The position numbers were made by a program, and so were the translations under genes. A stretch of 64,000 nucleotides of DNA from Microbotryum silenes-acaulis. Lineage: Eukaryota > Basidiomycota > Microbotryomycetes > Microbotryales > Microbotryaceae. Numbering within the stretch: the first letter of the stretch is position 1; the number at the start of each line of letters is the position of its first letter. The notes beneath the pieces are model-generated. The model was not told the DNA's origin. It saw nothing but the letters and a program-made list of their open reading frames with translations, and made no database searches. The stretch covers positions 620,001 through 684,000 of the forward strand of contig QPFY01000009.1 of assembly GCA_003665825.1 (NCBI GenBank), written 5' to 3'. Positions 1-15,975 of this stretch are shown here, one piece after another.

Positions 1-1698
1 TTGGGCTTCTAGAGGCCGTCTGCTTGACTCAGCCACTGATGGGCCTAGGCTCCTCACCCGTCGCACAGGAGGATCTTCGTCTACCCGCCCCTTTCGCGTT
101 CAATTACCACTTTGACAACGGGCAATTCCGAGGGCTCGCTTTTGCCAACTTTCGCAACGCTTCGGATGCCTCGTTGTGCGTCTCGGCACTCAACGGATTC
201 GATCTCCAAGGTCGCAAGCTTCGGACAGAGTTTAAAAAGGTGCTTAAGGAAGGGGAGAAGGAAAAGATTGAGCGGGAGAAGGCGTTGAAGCGGATGCGGT
301 CCACGAGGGAACTGCACAACGGGATGGGAATGGGGATCGGCGTGGGAATGACGATGGGCATGGGTGGTGGGGGCTTTGCACCGGATGGGGGGCCACCGCC
401 ACCACCACCGCCACCGGTCTGGATGAGGAGAGAACATTCGGCGTCGGATCGAGGGGGCTTTGGCAACGTTGCGCCGATCAACACCGATGACGACGATTAC
501 GGGCGACCGGTCCAAGGGCTGTATTCTTCGACCTTCGGAGGTGGAGCCTCGACCTTCGGAGCAAGGGAGTACGTCCCTGCGCCACCACCTCCACCACCGG
601 GTATGAATGGCGGGGATGGGGTATGGGGTCGCTTTAACGGGTCTTCGCCGGCGGGCCCGACTTCCTCCGGGAGTGGGCCGGCGCCATCCTCGGGCCAGTA
701 CAGTACCAGCCCACCGAGCGACGTCGGCACGAGTATCTCTGCGCGCATGACCCAAACGACGAGCAGCAGCGGGTCCGAGTCCGGCGGTGGTCGAAGTGGT
801 AGTTCTGGCCCGATCGAACTTGACATGAACGACTCGCAAACGCTCGATATTTACTCGCGCGTCGTCGTCTTCAAGGACGATTTCTTGAGGGAAGAATTCG
901 CGTTCGCTCGGTCCCTGTCGGCGAATCAGCGCAAGATCGTCCATCTTGTTGCGAAGAAGTTGGAATTGGGTCATCGTAGTGTTGGGGTAGGGGAGGATCG
1001 ACATGTCGTTGTGTACAAGCCCAGCGCGTCCGAGTCGCCGGCACTGAGGGGTATGGCTTCGAGCAGAGTAGGTGTTACCATCCACAGTATTAGTGAGACT
1101 TATAGCGGCTGACTAAAAGCACGGGAAACCCCTACAGGCTCTGAGACATGCCGCGTCCAGTCTGATCCGTCAGCCTTCGCGGGATACACTCAACTCGTAC
1201 CTCAACTCGGCGGCGACGTCGTCGACATCGTATTCGAACCAAGCCTACAGCTCCGGCCCCATGGGCTCCTTCACCAAATCAGTGTCAACCAACGTCTACT
1301 CCTTGCAGGCCAAGAAATCAATGCCGGACATCCGACCCTCCAACACCCACCCGGGCTCCCGTCGATCCAACATGAATCTTCGACATGGCTATCAATCCCT
1401 GCAAGCACCTCGACCTTCCAGAACCTACCCACCAGGTGTCCGAAGCATCTTTGCGAATCAAGACTATGGTAACAACGACGCAACCCCTCCTGTGCCTTCG
1501 GTCCCTAAAGAGTATTACGATTCGAGTGGGTCGAACCCGAGTCCGAAAATGCATGGGAATGGAGGCGATCCGAGTCCGACGAGTGAGGAGAGTATGGGTA
1601 CGGGGGCGACGAGCTCGATCGGTGGTGGGGGTGGGTTGAGGACCATGTCGAGTAAGGAGGAGATTGGGGCTTGGAGACGGTTTGATGGGCATGAGTGA
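1..1698 (+). CDS. RRM-R3H RNA-binding protein, Pin4/Cip-like (5' partial)
   Basis: The 3' part of a gene that begins before the window. Visible exons are 69-1067 and 1138-1698, joined in phase across a 70-nt intron. An acceptor (cgcacag) ends at base 68, so bases 1-68 look like the tail of another intron. At least 519 residues are encoded. The first exon starts inside an RRM: the RNP1-like GLAFANF and then NGFDLQGRKL are visible, followed by a Lys/Glu-rich helix. Gly/Pro-rich low-complexity sequence separates it from an R3H domain near residues 265-330 (visible residues FAFARSLSANQRKIVH and HVVVYK). The C-terminal exon is Ser/Gly/Pro-rich with no known fold. RRM plus R3H with this spacing matches fungal Pin4/Cip-type proteins, which bind mRNA in stress and cell-cycle control. 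Family assignment is good; specific function is inferred from the family. Confidence 0.75.
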
Positions 1699-2139
1699 TG
1701 CATGGGGCTTTTTTTTGTGACGTCGGATGGATGATCGGTCGCTTCGCTTCGGGGGTTTTTCGTGTTCTCTGTTCCGGAACGTATGCCACACCACGGATTA
1801 TTCTGTTTTCTGTTCTCTTTTTATAACGACGATATCAAAGGACCCCTTCTGCAATACGCTGGGGTATGATCTCTCTGCTTTGTTCTCTTCACTTCGTTTA
1901 GTCTCATGTTTAACACCCCTTCCCACACAAACACATTCGTGATCTGCGCTTTGTTTTTGATGAGTCGTTGAGGCGATTGTTTTCCGATCTTGCAGTTGCT
2001 TATACACGACACCACGTGCCTTTTTTCGGATTCTCCATGCAAATCAGGTTGAAGTTGACGTTTATTGTGGGCCGCCATCAAATGATGACATCTCTTCCCA
2101 TTTCTTCGGATGCGCACAACTTCAAGCAAATTGACGAAA
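1699..2139. other. Convergent intergenic region
   Basis: Lies between the stop codons of the RRM-R3H gene (+) and the RRT8-like gene (-), so it must contain both 3' UTRs. T-rich stretches occur at 1710-1716 and around 1820. No coding exon, repeat or RNA gene was recognised. Confidence 0.5.
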
Positions 2140-3534
2140 TCAAAGCTCCTTTTTCCCTTTCCCACCACCGGATCGTTTCGGTAAAGGCGGTGGCACCAAC
2201 TTGACCTCCTCTTTCCTCTTGCCCGGGAACCCACCTGCGAAATCATCAGGTAAATCTGAGGCTGGGATCTGGGCCAATTTTGATTCGTACACTTTGGTCG
2301 GCTTCAATTCACCCGTGGCGAAAGCGTGTTGTCGTTTCTCAAGGTCATGGGACCACATCGCCGCTCCACTGAGAGAGGGTATGAAGAAAGTCACAGAAAA
2401 GCTTCAGGGAAACAGCCCTTCGCACGCGTCCTCTCGCGAATTCCCACTCACATGCGATTCGAGATCGTCAACACGATCCCAATCAAGGGCAAGCGTTCCA
2501 ATAGACTGGCGACGAAGCCGAACATGCGGTACTCGTTCTGTCGTTCGACCATCCAGAGTTCGATTTGAAAGGGCGTCATCTTCTTTTCTGCAAAGTACTG
2601 CGATGAGTAAGGCCTCGAAGGGTCCGCGTCGGATCAGTTTTGGTTGGGGTTTTGGGCGCGAAGTTTGTCGGGGACGTACTGGCTCGTGCATGGATCGACC
2701 TAGGGTCAAGCATCGGAGAGCTGATAGTACGACGATTGCGAGCCCGGGGATGAAAGAAAGAGGCGTGAGAAGAACTGTGCGGGTGAGTCAATATTCCCAA
2801 TTGTCAGCGGACAGCAAGAAATCCGAATTGCAACAAATTCGCTTGAACACGTACCCCTGAGCACGAACATGCGCACCAAAGGCGAGGCGAGTCGAAGGTA
2901 GAAGGCTTGTTTCTGCGAGTTCCTCTGTGCCCGTTCGACGGGCGGTCTAGCCCATTCCTCTACGTAGGGTTGCCAAAACTCGCTGTCTGAAGGGTCAATC
3001 GCCAGGCAGAGATCATGTTCTTCTCGTCAGTGGCTAATCCTCCCGCGGACTGCCAGCAGAGGATCAAAGAAGACTCAACCCTTTGCCCTTGACCTGACAG
3101 TCGCTTCGTAAACCTCCTTCCTACTCTTTGTGAGTTCCCTCCTGAGTGCCCACTCAAGCAAAGCGTTGACCTGGCCAAGCACGAGGGTGACAGTCGTAAA
3201 GAAGGCGGGACTGACGCCGAGGAAAGCGGCATCGTGGATCGCGGCAGGTGCAAAAGGCGATCGAGAGAGGATCAAGGTGACGTAGAGACGGGTGAGAGGG
3301 TAGGATATGAGTATGAAGGGGACAAAGGCGAAGAGGAAGCGCTTGAGGGTCTTTTGGGAACGTGCCCAGATGGGTCGGTTCAAGGTGGGGTCATGGAGCA
3401 AGCGGTAGGCTCCGACTGTTCAGCGACTCGCGAGGGGAGGGCAAGACTTCAGTCGATGACGCCCATCCTCGAAACATTCGTGTTGACTTACCCAGACAGT
3501 AGGAAGGGGGAAAGGGAAGAAGTTCGACGGGCAT
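2140..3534 (-). CDS. RRT8/EI24-like multi-pass membrane protein
   Basis: Six exons on the minus strand: 3492-3534, 3080-3415, 2855-2986, 2680-2774, 2452-2597 and 2140-2368. Phases agree and give 326 residues. Hydrophobic segments are encoded in exon 2 (FLFAFVPFILISYPL), exon 4 (FIPGLAIVVLSAL) and exon 5 (LPLIGIVLTISN). The strongest family mark is the block TISNRIGAAMWSHDLEKRQ, spliced from exons 5 and 6. It resembles the conserved end of fungal RRT8/LDS outer-spore-wall and lipid-droplet proteins, related to EI24. The protein ends in a basic tail finishing KKEL. The exon 2/3 junction uses a weak donor (GTTGAG), chosen because it restores the DSEFW...EEW reading. Function is unknown. A place in the ER or lipid-droplet membrane is inferred from the family. 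Confidence 0.6.
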
Positions 3535-4228
3535 CTTGCAGCGCCCCGAGACTGGTCCCAATCACGGTGAGCGATCGGTGGACTTTTCGCTGCAGCTGGC
3601 AAGTTCCGTGGCTGGCCGGGGAGAGAGTCGCCTCGCTTTACGCGGCTATTGGCCAAACGGATTGGAAAATTTCTGCAGCGTAAAAGGAAGCATGTCAGCT
3701 CTTGGTTGTCAGATGGTGTGCAGCTGTGGCGGTGCGGCGGCCCCGGGGCCCGGTGTTCGGTCGTTCGCCGATCGACGTCATACGCACCGACGTGACGTGT
3801 CTGGCCAGTCGCGGGACAGGCAGACGCTGGGGATGGGTGCAGAGGCAATGTATGACCGACCTGCTGATGGAGCTGTTTGTCGGGAGAGTTGTTGTACGGT
3901 GCGCAAGCCACTTGAGGCTCCCTGCAGCGCTTTCGGCCGAGCACTCTTGAGCCAAAATTACCCAAATTCCAAAAAGAAATCTCAAAATGCAGATTTCAGA
4001 TTTCAGATCTCAGATCTCAGATCTTACCTCCGCTCACAGCGCTCACAAGCTCACACCCTTGCCACACGCCCTGGCCGTCGGCCTCGCCCAGTCCTGCCCA
4101 GTCTGGCGCCTTTCGCAGCCTCGCAACAGTTGCTTCGTCGGTGCCAAGTCCATCATCCACTTGGACACCCTCCCATCATCTTGACTCCCCTTGGAAATCG
4201 CAAACATTTCTTAATCTCCCCCAGAGCC
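3535..4228. promoter_or_regulatory. Divergent promoter region of RRT8-like gene and DUS1
   Basis: About 690 bases between two start codons that point away from each other. It holds a short degenerate tandem repeat near 3985-4025 built on units like TTCAGA and CTCAGAT. Open frames exist here but have no family signature and none joins the neighbours. No defined operator was recognised. Confidence 0.4.
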
Positions 4229-6233
4229 ATGATCTGCACCGCAGCTGAGCTCCCCACTCCTCCTGCTACTTCGCACGACAAGCTCAGCGGCCACGAGTGG
4301 TGGCAGTCCATACACCAACCCAAATATGTCGTAGCGCCTATGGTAGACCAATCGGAATTGGTACGTGTGTACTCTATGCGATCCGCTACTCTATGCGATC
4401 GCACACATCGGTCGCACCCTTTCTTACCGGATAGGGGCTCGCGATCTCAGGTCCATCGCCCGAGCAAACACTGATCACACGTGTCACTGCAGGCCTGGCG
4501 TATTCTCTCGCGTCTACATGGAGCCAACCTCGCCTACACCCCCATGTTCCACGCCGCGCTCTTCAGCTCCAACCCCAAATACGAACAAGAGCAGTTCGAC
4601 AGCTCTCCCGAATCAATCGAAGGCGTCGCGCCCTACGATCGTCCTCTCATCGTCCAGTTCTGTGCGAACGATAAGGACAAGTGGTTGGCGGCGGCAAAGA
4701 AGGTTGTCGGAAGGTGCGATGCGGTGGATTTGAATTTGGGGTGCCCGCAGGGAATTGCCAAGAAGGGGCATTATGGCGCTTTCCTCATGGAAGAATGGGA
4801 CTTGATCAAGAGCATGAGTGAGTGAACGGGACCGTGAGCATATTCCTGGTCGATTCCTCTGATACGATGGCACCCTCACAGTCTCACATTTGCACGAACA
4901 CCTCGCGATCCCCGTCATCGCCAAACTGCGGGTCTTCCCGACGCTCGACAAGACGCTCGACTACGCCTCGCTCGTCTACTCGTCCGGTGCCCAACTCGTC
5001 ACCGTCCACGGTCGAACGCGGGAAGCCAAAGGTCGCTTGGCAGGTTTCGCCTCCTGGCCTAAGATCCGTTCCGTCGTCGACTTGCTCAGTCCCCGCGTCC
5101 CCGTCCTAACGAACGGAGGTGTCCCCAGCGCCGAAGAAGTCGAACCTTGTCTCGCCGAAACGGGTGCGAAAGGGATCATGTCCGCCGAAGGCAACCTTTA
5201 CAACCCCATGATCTTCTCCCCCCTGAACGCCAAAGCCGGACGAGAGTATTTCGCCCAGCTTCCTCAGGAGATGCGACTCGCCATTTCGAGATGCGATGAA
5301 CAATTCGAGGCCGGTGTCGAATGGGATAGGGATATGGCTGCTTACGCCCCTTCGACGTGGTTGGCGGCGCAATACTTGGCGATTGTCAGTACTATTCCTC
5401 ATACCAAGACCTCGATTAGTGCGATCAAGGCGCATCTATTCAAGTTGTTCCGACCTGTTTGGGCCGTCGAGAGGCATTTGGATATGAGGGAGTTGTTGGG
5501 CAGAGCTGGAGGTGGCAGGTCGCTGGACTATGAGGCCAAAGTTAAAGAGTATCAGGAAATTGTGGATGAGTTTGTAAAAAGGTACAAAGTGAGTACTCCT
5601 TGTTGTGGGGCGACGAGTGAAATACTTCCTGTCCTGACCCATACATTACTGTTCCAGGCCGACCTTGCCGAAGGCCACCTCCCACCCAACTCGTTCCGGC
5701 CCTTGACCCACGCCGAAGTCCAATCCACCTATGGCGGCGTAATCCCCTACTCCCACGCGCAACCTTACCTCCGGGTGACCAAACCCGAAGAAGACCAAAT
5801 CGTTGCCGGGACCGCGACGAGTGCCGAGAACGAAAACAGATTGGTTATGCAAGTTGAAACGAATGGGAAACGAGCAGCGTCGCCTTCGTCCCTTGACGAA
5901 ACGACGGAAGCGAAACGCTCCAAAAGGACGGAAGAGTCGACATTAGATGCATCTGTGATCCCACCCGTGATCAAGGACAAGACGACGCCGTGCATCAATT
6001 CGACGAAGGACTCGTCACCTTGCATCAATATCGCAGCCAACAAATGCTCACATTCGGCTTGTTCGGCTTGCTGCGCTAGCATCAGGAAGGAGGAACTGAG
6101 TCGGGGTGGGTGCACACATCATGAGGAGAAGGAAAGGAAGGATGCGGAAAAACGACAGTTGAAGAAGGATCGGGTCAAGGATAGGAAGTCCAAGAGGGCC
6201 GGCGCTAAGGGGGATAGTGCACTCTCGCAATGA
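4229..6233 (+). CDS. DUS1: tRNA-dihydrouridine synthase Dus1
   Basis: Four exons: 4229-4360, 4493-4817, 4882-5588 and 5658-6233 (579 residues). Dus1 enzymes use FMN and NADPH to reduce uridine 16/17 in the tRNA D-loop. Seen in sequence: the early barrel strand [12 protein letters not shown]; the active-site segment [19 protein letters not shown] with the catalytic Cys; [23 protein letters not shown] with the conserved His/Arg; [10 protein letters not shown]; and the phosphate-binding [12 protein letters not shown]. This is the full TIM-barrel plus the helical tRNA-binding region. The last exon adds about 130 residues ending in a Cys/His cluster ([10 protein letters not shown] ... CTHH) and a Lys/Arg-rich tail, which looks like a small zinc-binding or RNA-binding extension. 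The start follows an A/G-rich leader and gives the usual short N-terminus. Confidence 0.92.
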
Positions 6234-6712
6234 TGGGACTGGGTTTGAAATATAATATTGTTGTAACGTTTCGTGCTTCTATTCTCCAAGGGTGACGACC
6301 CCAGAAAGAAGAGTCTGCTGGCTCGTCAGTGAGAGGCACAACGTGTGGGACAGTAAATTGGCTAGTCTATTATCTAAGCGGTAGAGCACCATTGCATGAA
6401 GGGGCTGAACAGTCTTTGACTACTATGGTTGGCTGACAAGCTGAGCGATCTGAGCAGACACGAGAGACACCTTTGTACGAACAAGCTTCAAAGCGACACA
6501 AACCTAATCTTCCGACGAACCTCAGCGGAGGACATCCGTTTTCGTCGACGAGCTTTGCCTCGACCTCCCTCCTTTGACTTGGGATGACTTCGATGCGTGG
6601 CGGCCTATCGCGAACGTTGAGCCCGACGGTGGCGCCGCGCACCTTGCGGCCCCCCGACCAAGCGTCGCGGGCATGCCACGGTGCGTGCACATGCAGACGG
6701 TGATGTACCACC
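6234..6712. other. Convergent intergenic region
   Basis: Lies between the DUS1 stop and the end of the F-box reading frame on the other strand. Apart from 3' UTR sequence nothing coding was supported. Confidence 0.4.
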
Positions 6713-8050
6713 TCATCTCACGTCATCGACCCGTAACCACAGGAGCAAATGAAGATACTCCCCAAGCTGTTCAGCGCAGCGGATGAAGGCCGGTCGATGC
6801 GCAGCAGCTTGGCAACGTCTCTCACCATGCGGCAGATTTCGCGAGCATTCCGCCTTGACCTTTTCGTAGGGAAGATTGCGCTCATCAAAGCTTTTCCACC
6901 CGCATAATGCCTTCCCCATCTGATGCGCGTTGGTCTCTGCCACGTGCGCCTCAAGCTCCACGTACGTCCATGACTTGGCGCAGCACGTGAAGTGAATGTG
7001 CGGATCGGCGAGCACCGCGTCCACCACGAGCAATTCCTCTTCGCTCAAAGCCTCGCCACGATGGTCGTCCTCCCGAGCATAGCAGAAGGGCTCGAGACGG
7101 CACGCCTTTTTGAACAGATTGGCGTCGACGCCGCAGTGTAGATGATTCATGGCGTCTGCAGCCATGCAAAAATAGCTCAACCGCCTGGGTGCGCAAAGCT
7201 TGATCACGACTTGACGAAGAGTTTCCTGGTTCGCCGTGAAGGACGAATCGTCGACGATCGCATGACCGGGTTGCCACATCGCTTTCACACGCACATCAAA
7301 CATCACATCTTTTAGCGCGGGCATAGTTAGAGCGTGGTCGGTCATCTGGGTCGCTAGGAAATCCGCCAAACGCTGCGCAAATCCACGACCTCGCTCGCCG
7401 CGAAGGCGGGAAATTTTGTTGTGCCTGTGCGGAAGGAAAAAGGTTGATGAGTTCAGGGTTAACTGGTGTGACCAGAGTCGGTTAGCTTACTCGGAAGCTT
7501 GCAATAGTCGATCTTTGGCGGTCACCCAACTCGCTTTCGGCATTCGTCGAGCAATGTTCAGGAACGGATGCTCGACAGGGACGTCCCGTGGGTCCACCCC
7601 AGCCGCGACCAGTCTTTGGGTGATGTCTTTGAGCCTTTGTGCCTTCACCTGTGACTTTAAAGCCGCTACGTCCGCACGGTCTTGCTTCTTCAACGCCTTC
7701 AACACCTTCTCGTACCTAGCAAGACTAGCTTCGTCAGATTGTACCCCATCCACATATTCTGCGCGGTCCCTGAGGTAGTCTTCGAGAGCCCTCTTGCCGA
7801 GCGCGGGATCTCCTGAGGGCTTGGGCAGGTAGTAGGCCGTGTTGAGGGGCAACGACTTTTGATCAATCGGACTTTGGAGGATGCTCGACGTGTCGATTTG
7901 AAATAGGGCTGAGTTGACAGCCGAAATCTCGTCGAGATTGTACACAGCCTGAGGCCCGCGTCTGGGAACTGGGAAGTCGTAAGCGACAAGCGAGCAAGCT
8001 TCGGCGCGAGGATGCAAACGATAGCACGATAGCCTTTTGGACGACTTGAC

Positions 8051-8055
8051 TTGAG
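8051..8055. repeat. Target-site duplication of Copia A, left copy
   Basis: ttgag, repeated at 13011-13015. Five bases is the usual copia duplication length. On the gene strand it reads CTCAA and forms part of the Ala-Gln codons of the F-box gene. Confidence 0.9.
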
Positions 8056-12732
<4,677 letters not shown>

Positions 12733-12787
12733 TGGATATGCGCTGCGTCTTTTCTGCGTGCGGATCTGTGCCTTGCGGCAATACAGA

Positions 12788-12795
12788 CGCTACCA
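12788..12795 (-). other. Primer-binding site of Copia A
   Basis: TGGTAGCG on the element strand, immediately after the 5' LTR. This is the complement of the 3' end of initiator methionine tRNA (CGCUACCA), the primer used by Ty1-type elements. The match is short but its position is exact. Confidence 0.7.
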
Positions 12796-13010
12796 AATAA
12801 GAGACTGACGAGCGTGTAATCCAACCGTCAGTTAATTGCAACGAAAGTGGCTGTGAAGCTAAACATGCGTACCTGACGAGCGTGTAATCCAACCGTGGAG
12901 AGAAGACAACGGTTGGTGCGCATCGCCAGGCTTCACTAAACAGACGAGCGCTTCTAAACAGATTACCAATGAACGCGCCATTCCTAACCCTCATTCCCAA
13001 CACACCAACT
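12796..13010 (-). repeat. 5' LTR of Copia A (215 bp)
   Basis: Read on the minus strand, the LTR starts AGTTGGTGTGTTGGG and ends TCTCTTATT, directly against the primer-binding site. Ends were set by comparison with the other LTR and by the target duplication. It contains a 24-bp direct repeat (starting ACGGTTGG and ending CTCGTCAG) separated by 44 bp. This accounts for its extra 68 bp relative to the 3' LTR. Confidence 0.88.
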
Positions 13011-13015
13011 TTGAG
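13011..13015. repeat. Target-site duplication of Copia A, right copy
   Basis: ttgag, matching 8051-8055 on the far side of the element. Confidence 0.9.
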
Positions 13016-13793
13016 CCTGTCGGCACTCCTTACAGACGCGGATTAATAGAGCGCGGTCGAGGGGTGCTTTGCGATGGCGATCGCAGAACTCTGCATCGAG
13101 CGGCGTCAACAGGGGACCAGATCCGAGAGTCAGGGCGCGTCTTTGCCACCCTGAATGCAGCTGAACTTACGACAGCAAGGGTCGAACACAATTCGCGCAA
13201 TATAGCGAATCGAGTGCGGCTTCGCTCTCGTGGCTTGAGACCCCAAGTGGGGGAACTGGGCCCTTTCCATCGCAGCGAACCAAACATGGCGGTGGGCGTC
13301 GTGCAGCAGCAAGCGGGCGAAGATTCGAGCAGCGCGAACAAGTGAGATCAACCTGGCGGGATCAAGATGCAGCGCGATCTGGCAAGCGATTTGGGACCAG
13401 GTGTGTTTCAATGATTCAGTGATTGGAAAATATACGATCGCGGTAGTATTAAGGAGCTCTCAAGTCTCGAGCGTCGAACTCGACTCAACGGGCTCCTCGG
13501 CTGAACACGGCGACGCCTTTATGTCGTACACGCGCATCCGACGACCACTCACCTCAAGAAGGATGTCGATCGGCATATTCTGAAACGCTCGAAGCTTGCC
13601 CTTGCGCCTGCACCCATTCTGTCCGGTAGAATCGGTCTTGGGCTTCTTCTTGGCTGGTGTGTTGCTGGTTGCTGGATCACTGATCGATGCGTTCGAGCCC
13701 TCGGAGGTAGACGCTCCTTTCGAGATGCAGGGGGTCTCCTCTCCCGTCGGATGGTCGACCTCGGCATCAGACGCTTGGCCACGAGTAGCTGAG

Positions 13794-13843
13794 GCATGGG
13801 GGACTGGCGACATCTACTCCGAGATGTCGCCAGTCCCCCATGC
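13794..13843. repeat. Perfect 22-bp hairpin over the F-box start codon
   Basis: Arms 13794-13815 and 13822-13843 are exact reverse complements, with a 6-base loop (actccg). The proposed F-box start codon (13811-13813, minus strand) lies at the inner end of one arm. A transcript carrying this hairpin would have a very stable stem around the start codon. Confidence 0.85.
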
Positions 13844-14640
13844 GTAATGGCGACAGTGATGGAACCAAGTTCGATGGACGTCGTTGCCTTGCGGCCTTCG
13901 AGTGATGTGGGACCCGAGAGTGGCAGGGGTGAGAGAGCAACGCTGGACGGCGCTGAGCACCGAGCGCTCCCCTCGGGTATCGTCTCGTCGACGATCTCGT
14001 TTAAGCGTCGATTTTCGCATCTCAGCGGTCCGTCTGAGGTTCCAAGACCGATGTTGAATATCACCATCGACATGATATGTCTACTTTTTGCTTCTTAGCT
14101 TTTATAAAGATATTAGCATTTTCAGGCCCAGAGCTTCGGCCTCAAGAAAGGGGCCCGATGCAATTCCGTCGAAGCGATCTATTGGAAAAAGGCTGGAATT
14201 ATATTTCTAATCTCAAAAAAGCATCACTTTTTGATCAAACGAGCTCGAAGCCTCTGGTTATGTACACGAAAAAGAAGGGTCGCTCACTCCTGATCAATCA
14301 CAAGCCACATAGCCAATGTGAAGGGCCTTTTCCAGCGAGAAGCCCTGTTGCTGTGACTTGGAGCTTGGAGCGCCCAGCACTCATGCGTTCATCACCCGCC
14401 CGAATTTTGAGCTTGGACCTCTTCGGGGAGTTGCCTCCGAGTCGGGGATTTCCAGCATGAACGCTGGGACATATGCAAAGCTCGTACGCTTCATGCAAGA
14501 AAAGCTCCTTTCAGGGACCGGGAGTAGATAAGACCCCATGACGATCACGTACTCGCAGTGCATCTGCAGCTGCAGTACCGCCCCCATGAAAGCTACTGTG
14601 CTGAGCGGGCTTGAGCGGGCCAATCGCGTACTCGATTTTA
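13844..14640. other. Gene-free stretch between F-box gene and LINE
   Basis: Contains the upstream region of the F-box gene and a locally AT-richer patch (about 14090-14240). Open frames of up to about 130 codons are present but show no recognisable domain. It may be old transposon debris, but I cannot support that from sequence alone. Confidence 0.35.
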
Positions 14641-15816
14641 GGCTGTAACGTCATTAATAATCATTTCCCGCTACCGATATCGGCATTTGCCCAACAGTGG
14701 TATGGGACGGCTGCTTCACACGCCACCTCTTCGACATCCGCATTCGCCTCCAGGCACCGAACCAACCAACCTCTTTCACCTTGTCCAGACCGGCCCCCAA
14801 CCAGCATCGTCGCCCTTGGATCTGGATCTGGTGGGCATACTTTTGCCATCCTCCCCCAAAGTGGGACCATGCGGTGAGAAAGACGAGAAAACTTCTTCCT
14901 GCACGTTGGGTCCGATACTTCGAAGCCTGGGCGTCGGTGACCACGCTCAATCCCCCGGAACTCTCCAAGAGCCAGAACCTCGAACAATGGGCGACGCACG
15001 TACTCTACTTCCCAGCGGGCCACGGAATACAACTCTCGGTAAACCGGACGCTTTTTCGAGGGCCCGATGGCGAGGTGATGACGCCGTCTTCGTTCGTGAA
15101 CGCGTCCAAACGCCACCAAGTCTTCATCTTCCCTCCTATCTTCCCCAAGGGACACCAGAAGGTATTCGATCTGCCTGAGCAACGTTGGAACGCTTGGTGG
15201 AAGGCTTTGCGCAAGGTTCGCCGGGTTCACTCGGACGCCGAGGATACCGGCCACCTTCTCTCCCTGGGGTCCCTCCATCCGGGCAGCCAAGTCACCTCCC
15301 CAACCAGCCCTCACCCCAACAATCGATCTGCCTCCTGTGTGATGTGCCTCTCGGAAGCACCCGAGTGCCTGGCCCACCTCGCGGTCGGCTGCCCATTTGC
15401 CCGGCGTTTCTGGTCTGCTCTGTCCCCGACCCCCCACCCAGTTTTTGTGGACTTTGTATGTCCGGTCGTGTCTCGCTCGGAACGTCGACTTGTCGAACTA
15501 CGAGTCCTCTTCTTTCACTCGATCTGGAAGCTCTGTCGCCGTCGCAGATTCTCGTCGGATCTTTTGGAACCGATCGCCGAAACGGACTTCGAGGGGCTTC
15601 GAGCCTCTATTCAGGAGTCCAAGGGTCGCCTAGTGTCTCTGTAAGCCACCAAAGGGGGTTTTAGTGGGTATGGTTGATCCTGGTTCAGGGTCAATGAGTC
15701 CTACACTACTGGCTTCTGCCAGTGTGCGTAACAGCATTCCCTCCGACTTTTCCGAAGATTTCTAGGTATTAATATAACTATGCTGTTAATGAAGTCTATC
15801 AAATAAATAAATAAAA
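14641..15816 (+). mobile_element. 5'-truncated LINE (Tad-like), 3' end only
   Basis: Open frame 14697-15644 encodes the C-terminal end of a non-LTR reverse transcriptase ORF. The mark is the Cys/His zinc-binding module near residue 210 (CVMCLSEAPECLAHLAVGC, then PFARRFW), the zf-RVT motif found after the RT domain of Tad/LINE elements. It is followed by the Trp/Arg-rich tail typical of that region. The RT core is missing. After the stop there is about 155 bp of 3' UTR and a short A-rich tandem tail (aaataaataaataaaa, 15801-15816). 5' truncation with a simple-repeat tail is the normal outcome of target-primed reverse transcription. The left edge is approximate. Confidence 0.68.
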
Positions 15817-15975
15817 GCGCGCGCGCTCAGTCTCTTCACCCTCTTCTCCACTTCAGTCACGAAGCCTACATCCCCGACAGGTTGAGAGTCCAGCAATACG
15901 ACCCTAAACGCGTATTCGACGCAAGCACCTCCTCTCGTCCTCAAGAAGCAAGCACGTGTTCGTTCTCGTATCTCG

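Noticed and set aside
81..1085. 334-codon minus-strand frame
   Set aside because: Antisense of the RRM-R3H coding exon; Arg/His-rich shadow.
3536..4474. 312-codon plus-strand frame upstream of DUS1
   Set aside because: Overlaps the first DUS1 exon in another frame and includes a tandem repeat; no domain, no splice to a neighbour.
6360..6430. tRNA-like string gcggtagagcacc
   Set aside because: Only a B/A-box-like fragment; no cloverleaf with paired acceptor stem could be drawn.
14661..15437. 258-codon frame on the minus strand
   Set aside because: Antisense to the LINE C-terminal ORF carrying the zf-RVT motif; no family signature of its own.
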